64,000 nt of DNA from Acidimicrobiales bacterium (GTDB taxonomy: Bacteria; Actinomycetota; Acidimicrobiia; Acidimicrobiales; MedAcidi-G1): the NCBI GenBank assembly GCA_022452035.1, contig JAKURV010000004.1:41189-105188 (forward strand). The letters are read 5' to 3'. Of this stretch, positions 51,780 to 61,303 are shown piece by piece; the first letter of the stretch is position 1; every line of letters begins with the position of its first letter. Below the pieces are notes generated by a model, which had not been told where the DNA came from, ran no database searches, and saw nothing but the letters and a program-made list of their open reading frames with translations. Made by a program: the position numbers and the translations under genes.

Positions 51780-54254
51780 ATGTCCGAGCGCTACGACCCC
51801 CAGAGCATCGAGGCCCGCTGGCAGCAGCGGTGGTCCGACGAGGGCACCTATCAGGTCGACAACGACGACGCCCGCCCGCCCTTCTACGTGCTCTCGATGT
51901 ATCCGTACCCGAGCGGTCCGGCCCACATGGGTCACGTGCGGAACTACACGATGGGCGACCTCCTGGTCCGCTACCGCACCATGCGGGGAGATGGTGTGCT
52001 GTCGCCCATCGGGTTCGACTCCTTCGGGCTGCCGGCCGAGAACGCGGCCATCCAAACCGGTACTCACCCCCGAATCCACACCGACGCCAACGTTGAGGCC
52101 CTCTCGGACTCGTTGCGGCGGATCGGTGCCGTCTACGACTGGCGCCGGGCGGTGAAGAGCCACGACCCCACGTACATCCGGTGGACACAGTGGATCTTCT
52201 TGAAGTTCTACGAGGCGGGCCTCGTCTACCGCGACAACGCGCCTGTCAACTGGTGTCCAGGCTGCCAGACAGTGCTGGCCAATGAGCAGGTCCTGGGCGA
52301 CGGGACCTGCGAACGTTCTGGCGACCCCGTTGAGCAGCGAGACATGGAGCAGTGGTTCTACCGGATTACCGCCTACGCCCAGCAACTCCTTGACGATATG
52401 GACAACGTCGACTGGCCCGAGAAGGTCAAAGTCATGCAGCGCCACTGGATCGGACGGTCGGAGGGAGCCGAGTTTGGCCTACCTGTATCCAACGCCGACG
52501 GATCAGCCCGAGAGGATGTGGCGCCGCTGGCCGTCTTCACGACTCGGCCCGACACGTCGTTCGGCATGACGTTCGCCGTCATCTCACCCGAGCATCCCCG
52601 GGTCGACGAGTTGACTACCGACAACGAGAGGGCCACCGTCGACGCCTTCCGGGCCTCGGTGGCCGGCCGGTCTGAGATCGACCGGCTTTCCACCGAGGGT
52701 TCGCTGGACAAGCGCGGCGTGGCCACCGGGTGCCGGGTCGTGAACCCGTTCACCGGGCAGGCCATTCCGGTCTTCCTGGCCGACTACGTGCTCATGACCT
52801 ACGGGACGGGGGCCATCATGGCCGTACCCGGCGAGGACCAGCGCGACTGGGACTTCGCCGTTGCGCACGGCTGCGAGATCATCCGCACCGTCCAACCACC
52901 CGACGACTTTGACGGCGAGGCCTACGTCGGCGAGGGGCCGGCCATCAACTCGTCGTTCCTAAACGGCCTGGAGGTGGCCGAGGCCAAGGTGGCGGCCATC
53001 GACTGGCTGGAGGCTGGGGGGCACGGCGTCCGGAAAGTCAATTACCGCCTGCGAGACTGGTTGCTGTCCCGCCAGCGGTACTGGGGCTGTCCGATCCCCA
53101 TCGTCTACTGCGATGACTGCGGTGAGCAGCCGGTGCCCGTCGGCCAGCTTCCGGTAGACCTGCCTGACGACGTTGAGTTCATGCCCACCGGACAGTCACC
53201 GCTGACCACCCACGAGGGCTTCCTGAACGCCTCATGTCCGGCCTGCGGGGGTCCGGCTCGTCGCGAGACCGACACCATGGACACCTTCGTGGACTCGTCC
53301 TGGTACTTCCTCCGGTTCGCCGATCCGTGGAATGACGAGGCGCCCTTCTCGCCCGACGCGGCAGCCCGCTGGTTGCCCGTTGACCAGTACATCGGAGGCG
53401 TGGAGCACGCCATCCTCCATCTCATGTACGCCCGCTTCTTTACCAAGGCCCTGGCCGACGTCGGCGTGGCCCCTGAAGGGCTTCGAGAACCATTCCAACG
53501 GCTTTTCACCCAGGGGATGATCCGCCTCGGCGGCACCAAGATGTCCAAGTCGAGAGGCAACCTCGTCGCCCCCGAGGAGATCCTCGACGACCAGGGGGCC
53601 GATGCCCTTCGCCTGGCCCACCTCCAGGTCAAGCCCCCGCAGGAGGACGTGGACTGGGAAGACTTCGGGATCGACGGGTGCGCCAAGTTTCTGGCCCGAG
53701 TTTGGCGCCTAGCTGTGCCCGGTTCGGACCTGTTCGCCGAGGCGAGGACCGGTGAGACCACCGAGGCCGACACGGAGATTGACCGGACCACCCACCGGCT
53801 GGTGGCCCGCATCACCGACGAGTACGACCGATGGTCATACAACACGGCTGTTGCCGGCTTCATGGAGTTCACTAACACGCTCTACCGGTACGTGCAGACT
53901 GACGACGGTCCGCACGCCGCGACCCTGGATGCCGCGGTAGACGCCCTGCTTCAGGTCATGGCTCCGGCCGCTCCCCACTTGTGTGCCGAACTGTGGGAGA
54001 CACGGCGAGGAGGCCATGTGCACCTGGAATCGTGGCCCGAGGCCGACCCGGCCAAGCTGATCGATGACATGGTCACCATGGTGATCCAGGTAAACGGCAA
54101 GGTCCGCGATCGGGTGGAGGTTTCGGCTGACCTGGATGAGGCGGGTGCCGAAGCCGCCGCCCTGGCCTCCGAACGGGTCCAGGCCGCCCTGGCCGGTGTA
54201 GAGCCCCGGAAAGTCATCACCCGGCCGCCTCGCCTGGTCAACGTCGTCGTTTGA
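51780..54254 (+). CDS. leuS: Leucyl-tRNA synthetase
   Basis: An 824-residue class Ia synthetase. HIGH is represented by HMGH in [12 protein letters not shown] (about residue 50). The CP1 editing domain (about residues 220-420) contains TTRPDTSFG and the [16 protein letters not shown] motif. The [11 protein letters not shown] motif (KMSKS) is near residue 586. The C-terminal anticodon domain ends with [10 protein letters not shown]. Bacterial-type length. It faces away from tRNA-Ala. Confidence 0.98.
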   Translation: MSERYDPQSIEARWQQRWSDEGTYQVDNDDARPPFYVLSMYPYPSGPAHMGHVRNYTMGDLLVRYRTMRGDGVLSPIGFDSFGLPAENAAIQTGTHPRIHTDANVEALSDSLRRIGAVYDWRRAVKSHDPTYIRWTQWIFLKFYEAGLVYRDNAPVNWCPGCQTVLANEQVLGDGTCERSGDPVEQRDMEQWFYRITAYAQQLLDDMDNVDWPEKVKVMQRHWIGRSEGAEFGLPVSNADGSAREDVAPLAVFTTRPDTSFGMTFAVISPEHPRVDELTTDNERATVDAFRASVAGRSEIDRLSTEGSLDKRGVATGCRVVNPFTGQAIPVFLADYVLMTYGTGAIMAVPGEDQRDWDFAVAHGCEIIRTVQPPDDFDGEAYVGEGPAINSSFLNGLEVAEAKVAAIDWLEAGGHGVRKVNYRLRDWLLSRQRYWGCPIPIVYCDDCGEQPVPVGQLPVDLPDDVEFMPTGQSPLTTHEGFLNASCPACGGPARRETDTMDTFVDSSWYFLRFADPWNDEAPFSPDAAARWLPVDQYIGGVEHAILHLMYARFFTKALADVGVAPEGLREPFQRLFTQGMIRLGGTKMSKSRGNLVAPEEILDDQGADALRLAHLQVKPPQEDVDWEDFGIDGCAKFLARVWRLAVPGSDLFAEARTGETTEADTEIDRTTHRLVARITDEYDRWSYNTAVAGFMEFTNTLYRYVQTDDGPHAATLDAAVDALLQVMAPAAPHLCAELWETRRGGHVHLESWPEADPAKLIDDMVTMVIQVNGKVRDRVEVSADLDEAGAEAAALASERVQAALAGVEPRKVITRPPRLVNVVV

Positions 54255-54269
54255 GCGGCCGTTAACGGT

Positions 54270-55136
54270 CTAGCCGTCGTCGTGGCTGCGGAGGAACCTC
54301 TCTAGCTCGGCCGCCAGTTGGTCGCCGTCGGGCAGTTGACCCCGGACGTCGTGGAGGTCGTCGTAGGCCGCCTCCAGCCTCTCCAGCATCGTCACGTGCT
54401 CCGGGTTACGGGCCACTAGATCATCCAACCGAGCCCGGGTGGCGAGGGAAGCTTCAGATAGCGGGCCCTCGTCGACTGTGGCCCCCGAGAGATGTGCCAG
54501 GCCGGCAAGCAGCGCTAGGGCGGCCGGCGGATACGAGGTAGCCGAAAGGTAGTGAGGAACCTGAGCCCACAGGCCAATCGCTGAGATACCGGCCCGGCTG
54601 GCCTCCATCTCGATCACGGCCTGGGCCCCGGCAGGAACCTCGACGGTGGCCGTCACAAAGTCCAGACGTTCGGTCAGGTCGGCACTGCCGGCCGTACACG
54701 ACAGGCGGGTTGGACGAGTGTGGGGGACGGCAGCCGGATAGGCGCCGAGGCCGACCACCATCTGGACACCGAACTGGCGACATAGGTCGACCACGGCCTC
54801 GGCGAAGCCCCGCCACTCGTGGTCGGGCTCCGGACCGTGCAGGACCAACACGTCGGTTTCGGTGGTGGACTCAAGAAGGAACAGTTCGAGAGTCGGCCAC
54901 TCCATACGGCGGCTCACGCCGTCCACCAGGTGGAGGGTGGGGCGCCGGGCCCGGTGATCGAGTAGACGGTCGGTGTCAAAGCGGGCGATCCGACGCCCCG
55001 GGTCACCCTCCAGTAGACGCTGGCGTGCCTCTGCTGCAGCGCCGGCGGCGTCGATCCAGCCGTCCAGGGCCAGCAGCAGGACCGGTCCGTCCAGGACGGG
55101 AGTCTCCAGGATCTCGAAGAGAGGACGGTCAGCCAC
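54270..55136 (-). CDS. PAC2 family (proteasome assembly chaperone-like) protein
   Basis: A 288-residue PAC2-family protein: VLLLALDGWIDAAGAAAEA at the N-terminus, then a region like archaeal and actinobacterial PAC2 proteins (LVLHGPEPDHEWRGFAEAVVDLC, GLWAQVPHYLSATSYPPAALALL). In actinobacteria such proteins are widespread and their role is undetermined; a proteasome link is only suggested by family. GTG start, 2 bp after the stop of the APH-fold gene, so the two form an operon. The 3' end is 15 bp from the leuS stop. Confidence 0.85.
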   Translation of the reverse strand: MADRPLFEILETPVLDGPVLLLALDGWIDAAGAAAEARQRLLEGDPGRRIARFDTDRLLDHRARRPTLHLVDGVSRRMEWPTLELFLLESTTETDVLVLHGPEPDHEWRGFAEAVVDLCRQFGVQMVVGLGAYPAAVPHTRPTRLSCTAGSADLTERLDFVTATVEVPAGAQAVIEMEASRAGISAIGLWAQVPHYLSATSYPPAALALLAGLAHLSGATVDEGPLSEASLATRARLDDLVARNPEHVTMLERLEAAYDDLHDVRGQLPDGDQLAAELERFLRSHDDG

Positions 55137-55138
55137 GG

Positions 55139-56173
55139 TCAGGTTCCCGCCGGCAGCCGGGAAGCCATCTCGTGGGCCAGATCGGCAAGGTCGACCACCC
55201 TCTGGCCAAAGGCCTCCACCAGCCGGGGATCGTCCTGGTCGCCCATCACGCCCGCTGCGTACCTCGAGTAGACCCCCTCCACGATGCAGGCGATCCGCCA
55301 GTAGGCGAAGGCCAGGTAGTAGTCCAACTCGGCCAGGTCCCGTGTTCCGTGGGCCTCATAGAGGGAGCGCACCTCGTCGGTGGTCGGGAACCCCTCGATC
55401 GACGTAGGGGGTAGCTGCCCGCCGGTGGCTCGGCTATCGGCGTAGGCCACCATGCCGGCCACGTCGGCCAGTACGTCGCCGGTGGTGCACAGCTCCCAGT
55501 CCAGGACAGCCGCCACCTCGCCGGCGGCCGACATCACGCAATTGTCAAGCCGGTAGTCGCCGTGCACGATCCCTGCTCCCTGCTGGGCCGGAACCCGGGC
55601 GGCCAGCATCTCGTGGGTCTCCAACACCTGAGGCAGGTCACGGGTGGTGGATCGCTCGAACTGGGTCCGCCATCGCTTCAGCTGGCGCTCTACGTAACCG
55701 TCGTGGCGACCCAGGTCTGACAGGCCGACGATTTCCAGGTCAACATCGTGGAGACGGGCTAGGACCTCTACGAGGGCTACACCCATGCGCCGGCGGACAT
55801 CGACTGGGACCAAGGCGGCGTCTTCCACCGTACGCACTACCAGGCCAAGGACGAAGTCCATGACGTAAAAGGGCGCACCAGTGATCTGGTCGTCCTCACA
55901 CAGGCCGACCACTGACGGGACGGGGACGTTGCTGTCGGCAAGGGCGTTGATGATCCGGTACTCGCGGGCCATGTCGTGGGCGGTGGCCAGAACGTGGCCC
56001 ATGGGGGGTCGCCGGAGGACCCACCGCCGGTCGTGGTCATCCGACACGGAGAAGGTCAGGTTGGAGCGCCCACCGGTGATCAACTCAAAATGCAGGTCAC
56101 CGTCGATTCCCCCAACTCGCCCGTCGAACCACCGGAGCAGGTTGTCGTGGTTGATCCCCGCGGTGTCGGCCAT
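55139..56173 (-). CDS. Phosphotransferase (APH/ACAD10-like kinase fold)
   Basis: A 344-residue kinase-like enzyme. The nucleotide lobe has ITGGRSNLTF and WVLRRPP, the catalytic loop is HGDYRLDN (catalytic Asp) and the metal Asp is in AVLDWEL. This combination matches the APH family near ACAD10/11, which phosphorylates small hydroxylated compounds, often before acyl-CoA dehydrogenation. ATG 56173 is chosen because a minus-strand TACCGT box precedes it by 9 nt; an in-frame codon nine residues earlier is less likely. The PAC2 gene follows. Substrate unknown. Confidence 0.88.
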   Translation of the reverse strand: MADTAGINHDNLLRWFDGRVGGIDGDLHFELITGGRSNLTFSVSDDHDRRWVLRRPPMGHVLATAHDMAREYRIINALADSNVPVPSVVGLCEDDQITGAPFYVMDFVLGLVVRTVEDAALVPVDVRRRMGVALVEVLARLHDVDLEIVGLSDLGRHDGYVERQLKRWRTQFERSTTRDLPQVLETHEMLAARVPAQQGAGIVHGDYRLDNCVMSAAGEVAAVLDWELCTTGDVLADVAGMVAYADSRATGGQLPPTSIEGFPTTDEVRSLYEAHGTRDLAELDYYLAFAYWRIACIVEGVYSRYAAGVMGDQDDPRLVEAFGQRVVDLADLAHEMASRLPAGT

Positions 56174-56182
56174 CGCCCCGGG

Positions 56183-56188
56183 ACGGTA
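56183..56188 (-). promoter_or_regulatory. -10 box TACCGT for the APH-fold gene (minus strand)
   Basis: Minus-strand TACCGT 9 nt before the ATG at 56173; it lies 23 bp from the divergent thioredoxin-gene box. Confidence 0.5.
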
Positions 56189-56211
56189 GTGGAGGCGCAC
56201 GACAGGCTGCC

Positions 56212-56217
56212 TACCCT
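56212..56217 (+). promoter_or_regulatory. -10 box TACCCT for the thioredoxin-TPR gene
   Basis: TACCCT ends 7 nt before ATG 56225, deciding this start over an open frame extending 83 codons upstream. Confidence 0.55.
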
Positions 56218-56224
56218 GACCTCC

Positions 56225-56926
56225 ATGGACGTCACCGACGCAACCTTCCAGACCGAGGTCATTGACCGGTCCCGCCAGGTTCCAGTCGTGGTCGACCTGT
56301 GGGCCGAGTGGTGCGGCCCGTGCACCGCCCTGGGGCCGATCCTGGAGAAGGTGGTCGGCGAGACAGGTGGTCAGGTAGTTCTGGCCAAGGTGGACATCGA
56401 CAAGAACCCAGGGGTGGCCCAGGCGTTCCAGGTTCAGTCCATTCCCGCCGTGTTCGGTTTGGTTGATGGACAGGTCGCCGGGAGTTTTGTCGGAGCGCAG
56501 GGCGAAGAAGCCGTCCGGGCGTTCGTGGAGGGCCTACTGCCCACCGAAGAGGTCTCCGAGATGGAGCGCCTGGTGGCCGCTGGTGACGAAGCATCGCTGA
56601 TTGCCGCCCTAGCTATCGAGAATGACAACGTGGAGGCGGTCACCGCCCTAGCCCTCCTCCTGGTCGAACGCTCCGGCGAGGGCGACCGGGAAGCCGCCCT
56701 CAAGCTGTTGGAGCGGATCCCTGAGTCGGCCGAGACACGACGGATCGCCGCCATGGCACGAGTTGAGCCAGTGGAGGACGTCGAGACAACCCTCGGCGAG
56801 CTGCTTTTAGCCGTGAAGGACGACGACGAGGCCCGACAGCGCTTTGTAGACCTCCTCGAGGTGCTGGGTCCTGACGACCCGCGCACCGCCGAGTGGCGTC
56901 GGCGCCTGACTTCGACCCTGTTCTGA
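56225..56926 (+). CDS. Thioredoxin-domain protein with C-terminal TPR region (CnoX/YbbN-like)
   Basis: A 233-residue cytoplasmic protein. The N-terminal thioredoxin fold has the redox motif WCGPC at about residues 25-29 and cis-Pro in QSIPAVFG. The C-terminal half is helical and repeated (ALLLVERSGEGDREAALKLLERIPES, then LLAVKDDDEARQRFVDLL), matching the CnoX/YbbN tetratricopeptide region. CnoX proteins protect substrates from overoxidation and hand them to GroEL or DnaK. With the intact CxxC, this one may also reduce disulfides. Confidence 0.92.
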   Translation: MDVTDATFQTEVIDRSRQVPVVVDLWAEWCGPCTALGPILEKVVGETGGQVVLAKVDIDKNPGVAQAFQVQSIPAVFGLVDGQVAGSFVGAQGEEAVRAFVEGLLPTEEVSEMERLVAAGDEASLIAALAIENDNVEAVTALALLLVERSGEGDREAALKLLERIPESAETRRIAAMARVEPVEDVETTLGELLLAVKDDDEARQRFVDLLEVLGPDDPRTAEWRRRLTSTLF

Positions 56927-57093
56927 TCCCGATCTGACCTGGCGGCCCTTTCGACCGCCGATCCACGTCTTCCACGGAAGTGTCGCGGCCCCTGAGGGCG
57001 AGTCGGTTCCGGGTCGGTGGGACAACCTGGCCGGTGCTGTGGGAACTGGGTCACCTGTGACTGCTTCAGTCACCGACAGTCCGACCCCGCGTG

Positions 57094-57099
57094 TACCGT
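57094..57099 (+). promoter_or_regulatory. -10 box TACCGT for folP-holA
   Basis: TACCGT ends 7 nt before GTG 57107 and rules out the earlier in-frame ATG at 57017. Confidence 0.55.
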
Positions 57100-57106
57100 C
57101 GACCGG

Positions 57107-57964
57107 GTGATCGTCGAGCTGGGAGCCGACCACCGGTACGACTGCTCGACCCGCACCCTGGTTATGGGGATCCTCAACCGGACCCCCGACTCCTTCTGGG
57201 ACCGGGGACGCTTCTGGGACTTTGACGACTTTCTCCGGTTGGCTGACCGACACGTGGCCAACGGGGCTGATCTTCTTGACGTGGGTGGATCCAAGGCCGG
57301 CCCCGGGCCGGAAGTCACGGAGGCCGAGGAGCTGGACCGGGTGGTTCCGGCGGTGGAGGCGCTGCGAGCTCGGTTCGACCTACCAGTCGCGGTGGACACG
57401 TTCCGGGGTTCGGTGGTTGCCGAGGCGTTGGCCGTCGGAGCCTGCGTGGGTAACGACATCAGCGGGTTCGCCGACCCGACCTTTTTGCCTGCTTGCGCCC
57501 GAGTCGGAGCTTCGGTGGTGGCTACCCACGTCCGGATTGGGCCGCGCATTCCTGACCCGACCCCGCGCTACGACAACGTGGTGCTTGAGGTCCGAGGCTT
57601 CCTTGCCGAACGAGTCGCCATGGCCCAAGCAGCGGGAATCCCCGACGAGCGGATCATGATCGACGCCGGCCTCGACCTGGGAAAGACCCCGGACATGTCG
57701 GCCCTCTTGCTTCGGAGTTCCGAGGACTTGACGTCCCTCGGGCGACCGGTGTTTCTATCGGCGTCCAATAAGGGCTTTCTCGGTGAGATAACCGGGGCCG
57801 CGGTCGACGACCGACGGGAACCATCGTGGGCTGCCCATGCGTTGGGAATCGCCCTCGGGTGCCGGATCATCCGGGCCCACGACGTACGAGGCGGTCGGCG
57901 GGTAGCCGATGTCCTGGAAGCGCTGTTGGCCACCGAGAAATTACCGACGGGAGAAATGGCGTGA
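57107..57964 (+). CDS. Dihydropteroate synthase paralogue (FolP2-like)
   Basis: A 285-residue TIM-barrel protein of the dihydropteroate synthase family. The LVMGILNRTPDSF motif and INDISG-like GNDISGF are present, and the barrel end RAHDVRGGRR matches. Key DHPS motifs are altered: DVGGSKAGPG stands where DVGGESTRPG is expected, and SNKGFLG replaces SRKSF(I/L)G. Such changes are typical of actinobacterial FolP2 proteins, some of which do not make dihydropteroate. The GTG start is set by the -10 box; the stop overlaps holA by 4 bp. A canonical folP may lie elsewhere. Confidence 0.85.
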   Translation: MIVELGADHRYDCSTRTLVMGILNRTPDSFWDRGRFWDFDDFLRLADRHVANGADLLDVGGSKAGPGPEVTEAEELDRVVPAVEALRARFDLPVAVDTFRGSVVAEALAVGACVGNDISGFADPTFLPACARVGASVVATHVRIGPRIPDPTPRYDNVVLEVRGFLAERVAMAQAAGIPDERIMIDAGLDLGKTPDMSALLLRSSEDLTSLGRPVFLSASNKGFLGEITGAAVDDRREPSWAAHALGIALGCRIIRAHDVRGGRRVADVLEALLATEKLPTGEMA

Positions 57965-58974
57965 GCCGACCCATCGTGGTCATCGTGGGAGATGATGATG
58001 CCTTGGTCACTGAAGCCCTCCGGGGGGCCGTAGAGGAAGCTCTGGGCGGCGAGGATCGTGCTCTGGCCCTCGAGGAGTTGACTGAGGAGGAGTACCGCCT
58101 TGAGGATGGCTTCGAGATCGCGCGCCTGGTGGACGCCGCCCAGACACCGCCGTTTCTCACCGGTCGACGGGTGGTAGTCGGACGCCACGTGGGCCGCTTC
58201 GGGACGAAGGACGCAGTGGCCCCCCTCGTCGCCTACCTGGACGCCCCGTTGGATAGCACCTCATTGGTCGTCGTCTGGGAGAAGGGGAGCATGCCGGCCC
58301 AGTCCCGGCTCAACCCGCTGCCCGCATCGCTGGCCGAGGCGGTGGCCGGTGCCGGGGGCGAGGTCCGTAGGTGCGGGACGGGTCGGGGGCGAGACGCCGA
58401 TCGGTGGTTGGAGGATCGGCTGGACATTGCTGCCGTTGAGTTGGACCGACCGGCCAGGAACCTGGTGGTCCGACGTCTGGGCGAGGATCGGGCCCGGATC
58501 GTGCCCCTGCTGGACACGCTGGCTGCGGTGTTCGGGATCGGTGCGGCCGTGGGGGTGTCCGACGTGGAACCGTTCCTGGGCACGGGGGGCGACGTGGCGC
58601 CGTGGGATCTGACGGACGCCATCGACGCCGGTGACGTCCCAAAGTCTCTGGACTGCCTAGCCAGGATGCTGGACGCCGGTGGGCGGCATCCTCTGGCCGT
58701 GATGGCGTCGCTGCACGGGCACTTCGGTCGGCTGCTACGCCTCGACGGGGCGGATGTTCGTAATGAGGTGGAGGTCGCCGACGTGTTAGGGATCAAAGGT
58801 TTCCCAGCCAAGAAGGCGCTGCAGATCAGTCGCCGCATAGGCCCGGGGAGGGTGGCCCGGGCGATTCGACTGATAGCGGCCGCCGATCTGGACTTGCGGG
58901 GACGTTCGGCCTGGCCGCCAGAATTGGTGGTTGAGGTGTTGGTGGCCCGGTTGGCGAGCCTGGCCCGGCGCTGA
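57961..58974 (+). CDS. holA: DNA polymerase III delta subunit
   Basis: A 337-residue clamp-loader delta subunit, identified by order and pattern: an N-terminal VIVGDDDALVTEALRGAVEEAL, FLTGRRVVVGRHVGRF, the LVVVWEKG beta strand, and the C-terminal LDCLARMLDAGGRHPLAVMASLHGHFGRLLRL helical collar, with IKGFPAKKALQISRRIG. The gene lies directly before rpsT as in most actinobacteria. GTG 57961 overlaps the FolP2-like stop. Sequence of this family diverges quickly, hence slightly lower certainty. Confidence 0.92.
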   Translation: MSRPIVVIVGDDDALVTEALRGAVEEALGGEDRALALEELTEEEYRLEDGFEIARLVDAAQTPPFLTGRRVVVGRHVGRFGTKDAVAPLVAYLDAPLDSTSLVVVWEKGSMPAQSRLNPLPASLAEAVAGAGGEVRRCGTGRGRDADRWLEDRLDIAAVELDRPARNLVVRRLGEDRARIVPLLDTLAAVFGIGAAVGVSDVEPFLGTGGDVAPWDLTDAIDAGDVPKSLDCLARMLDAGGRHPLAVMASLHGHFGRLLRLDGADVRNEVEVADVLGIKGFPAKKALQISRRIGPGRVARAIRLIAAADLDLRGRSAWPPELVVEVLVARLASLARR

Positions 58975-58986
58975 GCCAGAGAGGGT

Positions 58987-59005
58987 GACGGCCGGAGCGG
59001 CCGTC
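58987..59005. terminator. Bidirectional hairpin between holA and rpsT
   Basis: A perfect 7-bp stem GACGGCC / GGCCGTC with loop GGAGC in the 36-bp gap between converging genes. Confidence 0.6.
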
Positions 59006-59010
59006 GGGGA

Positions 59011-59271
59011 TCAGCCGGAAAGGCCGTTAAGGCGTTTCTGGAGTCGCGACTTGCGACGGGCGGCGGCGTTGGGGTGCAGGATCCGACGATCGCCGGCCCT
59101 GTCGATCCGCTTCATGGCGACTGCGGTGGCCTCGGCCACGTTCTCGCCCGACTCAGCGGCCTCGACAGCGCTTCGGATACGGGTCTTCAACTCGGCACGC
59201 ACAGAACGGTTGCGCAGCCGGCGCTTTTCTGTCTGACGGTTGCGCTTGATCTGGCTCTTGATGTTGGCCAC
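59011..59271 (-). CDS. rpsT: 30S ribosomal protein S20
   Basis: An 86-residue basic protein: [20 protein letters not shown] at the N-terminus, [13 protein letters not shown] in the middle and [17 protein letters not shown] at the C-terminus, all S20 hallmarks. GTG 59271 gives the family length; the frame stays open upstream but without conservation. It diverges from lepA, the usual holA-rpsT-lepA order. Confidence 0.98.
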   Translation of the reverse strand: MANIKSQIKRNRQTEKRRLRNRSVRAELKTRIRSAVEAAESGENVAEATAVAMKRIDRAGDRRILHPNAAARRKSRLQKRLNGLSG

Positions 59272-59442
59272 GGGGGATGGTCCCTCTGGGTCGGTGGACG
59301 TTTGGTCCGGTTGGGAACCGGCACGGCACACCATGTTACCGGTGGCGTCCTTGGAATGGTTCTTGGCCGACGTGATGCCTGCCCAGCGGCGCGTTAGGCG
59401 GGGCTGGGTGCCCGGGGCCACCGTGGAGACGGCCCCCGCCGG

Positions 59443-59448
59443 TACCGT
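59443..59448 (+). promoter_or_regulatory. -10 box TACCGT for lepA
   Basis: TACCGT in a CCGGTACCGT context ends 10 nt before ATG 59459, the longest spacing of the set. Confidence 0.45.
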
Positions 59449-59458
59449 CAGCGGCGGG

Positions 59459-61243
59459 ATGGACCTCTCGCGGCTGCGCAACACCTCAATCATCGCCCAC
59501 ATCGATCACGGCAAGTCCACGCTCGCCGATCGGATGTTGGAGCTCTGCGGTGCTGTCGATCCGCGCGAGATGCGGGCCCAGTACCTGGACTCCATGGACT
59601 TGGAGCGGGAACGGGGCATCACCATCAAGCTCCAGAGCGTTCGCCTGGACTGGAAAGACACGGTAATAAACCTGATCGACACCCCCGGCCACGTGGACTT
59701 CGGCTACGAGGTAAGCCGGTCGCTGGCCGCCTGCGAGGGGGTAATCCTGGTCGTGGACGCCGCCCAGGGGATCGAGGCCCAGACCCTGGCCAACTGCTAC
59801 TTAGCGCTTGAGAACGACTTAGAGATCGTGGCTGCGTTGAACAAGATCGACCTACCGGCCGCCGAGCCCGACCGGTACGCCGAGGAGATTGAGAAGGTCC
59901 TCGGCATTACTGCCGAGGATATTCTTCACATCAGTGCCAAGACGGGCGAGGGGGTGGCCGAGCTACTGGACGCCGTGGTGGAGCGGACCTCGCCACCAGT
60001 CGGGGACCCCAGCGCTCCACTCCAGGCCCTGGTCTTTGACAGCCACTTTGACCAGTACCGCGGGGTGGTGTCGTCCATCCGGGTGGTGAACGGCCACTTG
60101 GATAGGACGGCTTCGCTGCGCTTCATGCAGGCTGGGGCGGTCCATGAGGTCGATGAGATTGGGGTGCGTCGCCCGGACATGACGCCGGTGGACGGCCTCG
60201 GCCCCGGCGAGGTGGGGTACCTGCTGGCCGGCATCAAGGACGTGGCCGAGGCCCGGTCCGGAGAGACGGTGACTACCAGCCGACACGGTGCCGACTCACC
60301 GCTGGAGGGCTACCGGGAACCCCAGCCCATGGTGTTCAGCGGGCTCTACCCGATCGATGGCGACGAGTTCAATGATCTCCGAGAGGCCTTAGAGAAACTC
60401 CGCCTAAACGACTCCAGCTTCACCTATGAACCCGAGACCTCTGGGGCGCTCGGGTTCGGCTTCCGGTGTGGCTTTCTGGGGCTACTTCACATGGAGATCG
60501 TTCGCGAGCGTCTGGAGCGGGAGTTCGATCTCAGCCTCATCACCACCGCCCCGTCGGTGGTGTACCGGGTAACTACGACATCGGGTGAGCGGCTGGAGAT
60601 CGACAACCCGTGTGACCTACCGTCGACGACCGAGATGGCCCGCATCGAGGAGCCATTCCTTCTGGCCGCCATCATTACGCCTACCGACTTCACGGGCACA
60701 CTCATGGAACTCTGCCAGGAGCGACGGGGTGACTTGGAGGGCCTGTCTTACTTGTCGCCCGAGCGAGTTGAACTCAAGTACCACCTTCCTCTGGCTGAGG
60801 TGGTCATTGACTTCTTTGATCAGATGAAGAGCCGCACCCAGGGCTACGCCAGCCTGGACTACGAGCCCGAGGGCTACCGCGAGTCGGACCTGGTTCGGGT
60901 GGACATCCTGCTCCACGGCGATCCGGTGGACGCCTTCTCGACGGTGGTCCACCGATCTGCGGCCGAGGTCTACGGGCGAAAGATGACAACCAAACTTAAG
61001 GAGCTCATCCCGCGCCAGCAGTTCGAGGTGCCCATTCAGGCGGCTATTGGGGGACGGGTCATCTCCCGGGCGACGGTCCGGGCGTTCCGAAAGGACGTAA
61101 CGGCCAAACTCTACGGAGGCGACATCACCCGAAAGCGCAAGCTGCTAGAGAAGCAGAAAGAGGGTAAGAAGAAGATGAAGTCCATCGGACGGGTCGACGT
61201 GCCCCAGGAGGCCTTCATCTCGGCACTCAAACTCTACGACTGA
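59459..61243 (+). CDS. lepA: Elongation factor 4 (LepA)
   Basis: A 594-residue translational GTPase that back-translocates or remodels stalled ribosomes. G1 is AHIDHGKST (residues about 13-21), the switch region has RERGITIK, G3 is DTPGH and NKIDLP is G4. EF4-specific C-terminal motifs are [18 protein letters not shown] and [26 protein letters not shown] 59459 gives the standard length. Its stop codon is the base of a long hairpin before hrcA. Confidence 0.98.
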   Translation: MDLSRLRNTSIIAHIDHGKSTLADRMLELCGAVDPREMRAQYLDSMDLERERGITIKLQSVRLDWKDTVINLIDTPGHVDFGYEVSRSLAACEGVILVVDAAQGIEAQTLANCYLALENDLEIVAALNKIDLPAAEPDRYAEEIEKVLGITAEDILHISAKTGEGVAELLDAVVERTSPPVGDPSAPLQALVFDSHFDQYRGVVSSIRVVNGHLDRTASLRFMQAGAVHEVDEIGVRRPDMTPVDGLGPGEVGYLLAGIKDVAEARSGETVTTSRHGADSPLEGYREPQPMVFSGLYPIDGDEFNDLREALEKLRLNDSSFTYEPETSGALGFGFRCGFLGLLHMEIVRERLEREFDLSLITTAPSVVYRVTTTSGERLEIDNPCDLPSTTEMARIEEPFLLAAIITPTDFTGTLMELCQERRGDLEGLSYLSPERVELKYHLPLAEVVIDFFDQMKSRTQGYASLDYEPEGYRESDLVRVDILLHGDPVDAFSTVVHRSAAEVYGRKMTTKLKELIPRQQFEVPIQAAIGGRVISRATVRAFRKDVTAKLYGGDITRKRKLLEKQKEGKKKMKSIGRVDVPQEAFISALKLYD

Positions 61244-61276
61244 CCATCGGCTGCCGGGGCACGGCAGCCGATGGTC
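61242..61276 (+). terminator. Long hairpin terminator between lepA and hrcA
   Basis: A perfect 15-bp stem, GACCATCGGCTGCCG with its complement, around loop GGGCA. It starts inside the lepA stop codon. No U-tract follows. Its 3' arm ends 14 nt before the hrcA -10 box. Confidence 0.85.
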
Positions 61277-61290
61277 CGGGGGGTGGCCGA

Positions 61291-61296
61291 TAGCAT
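61291..61296 (+). promoter_or_regulatory. -10 box TAGCAT for hrcA-dnaJ-rsmE
   Basis: TAGCAT ends 7 nt before GTG 61304 and sets the hrcA start 11 codons inside the longer open frame. Confidence 0.6.
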
Positions 61297-61303
61297 CTGC
61301 TCC

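Noticed and set aside
61244..61303. CIRCE operator in front of hrcA
   Set aside because: The dyad there (GACCATCGGCTGCCG) has no similarity to TTAGCACTC-N9-GAGTGCTAA.
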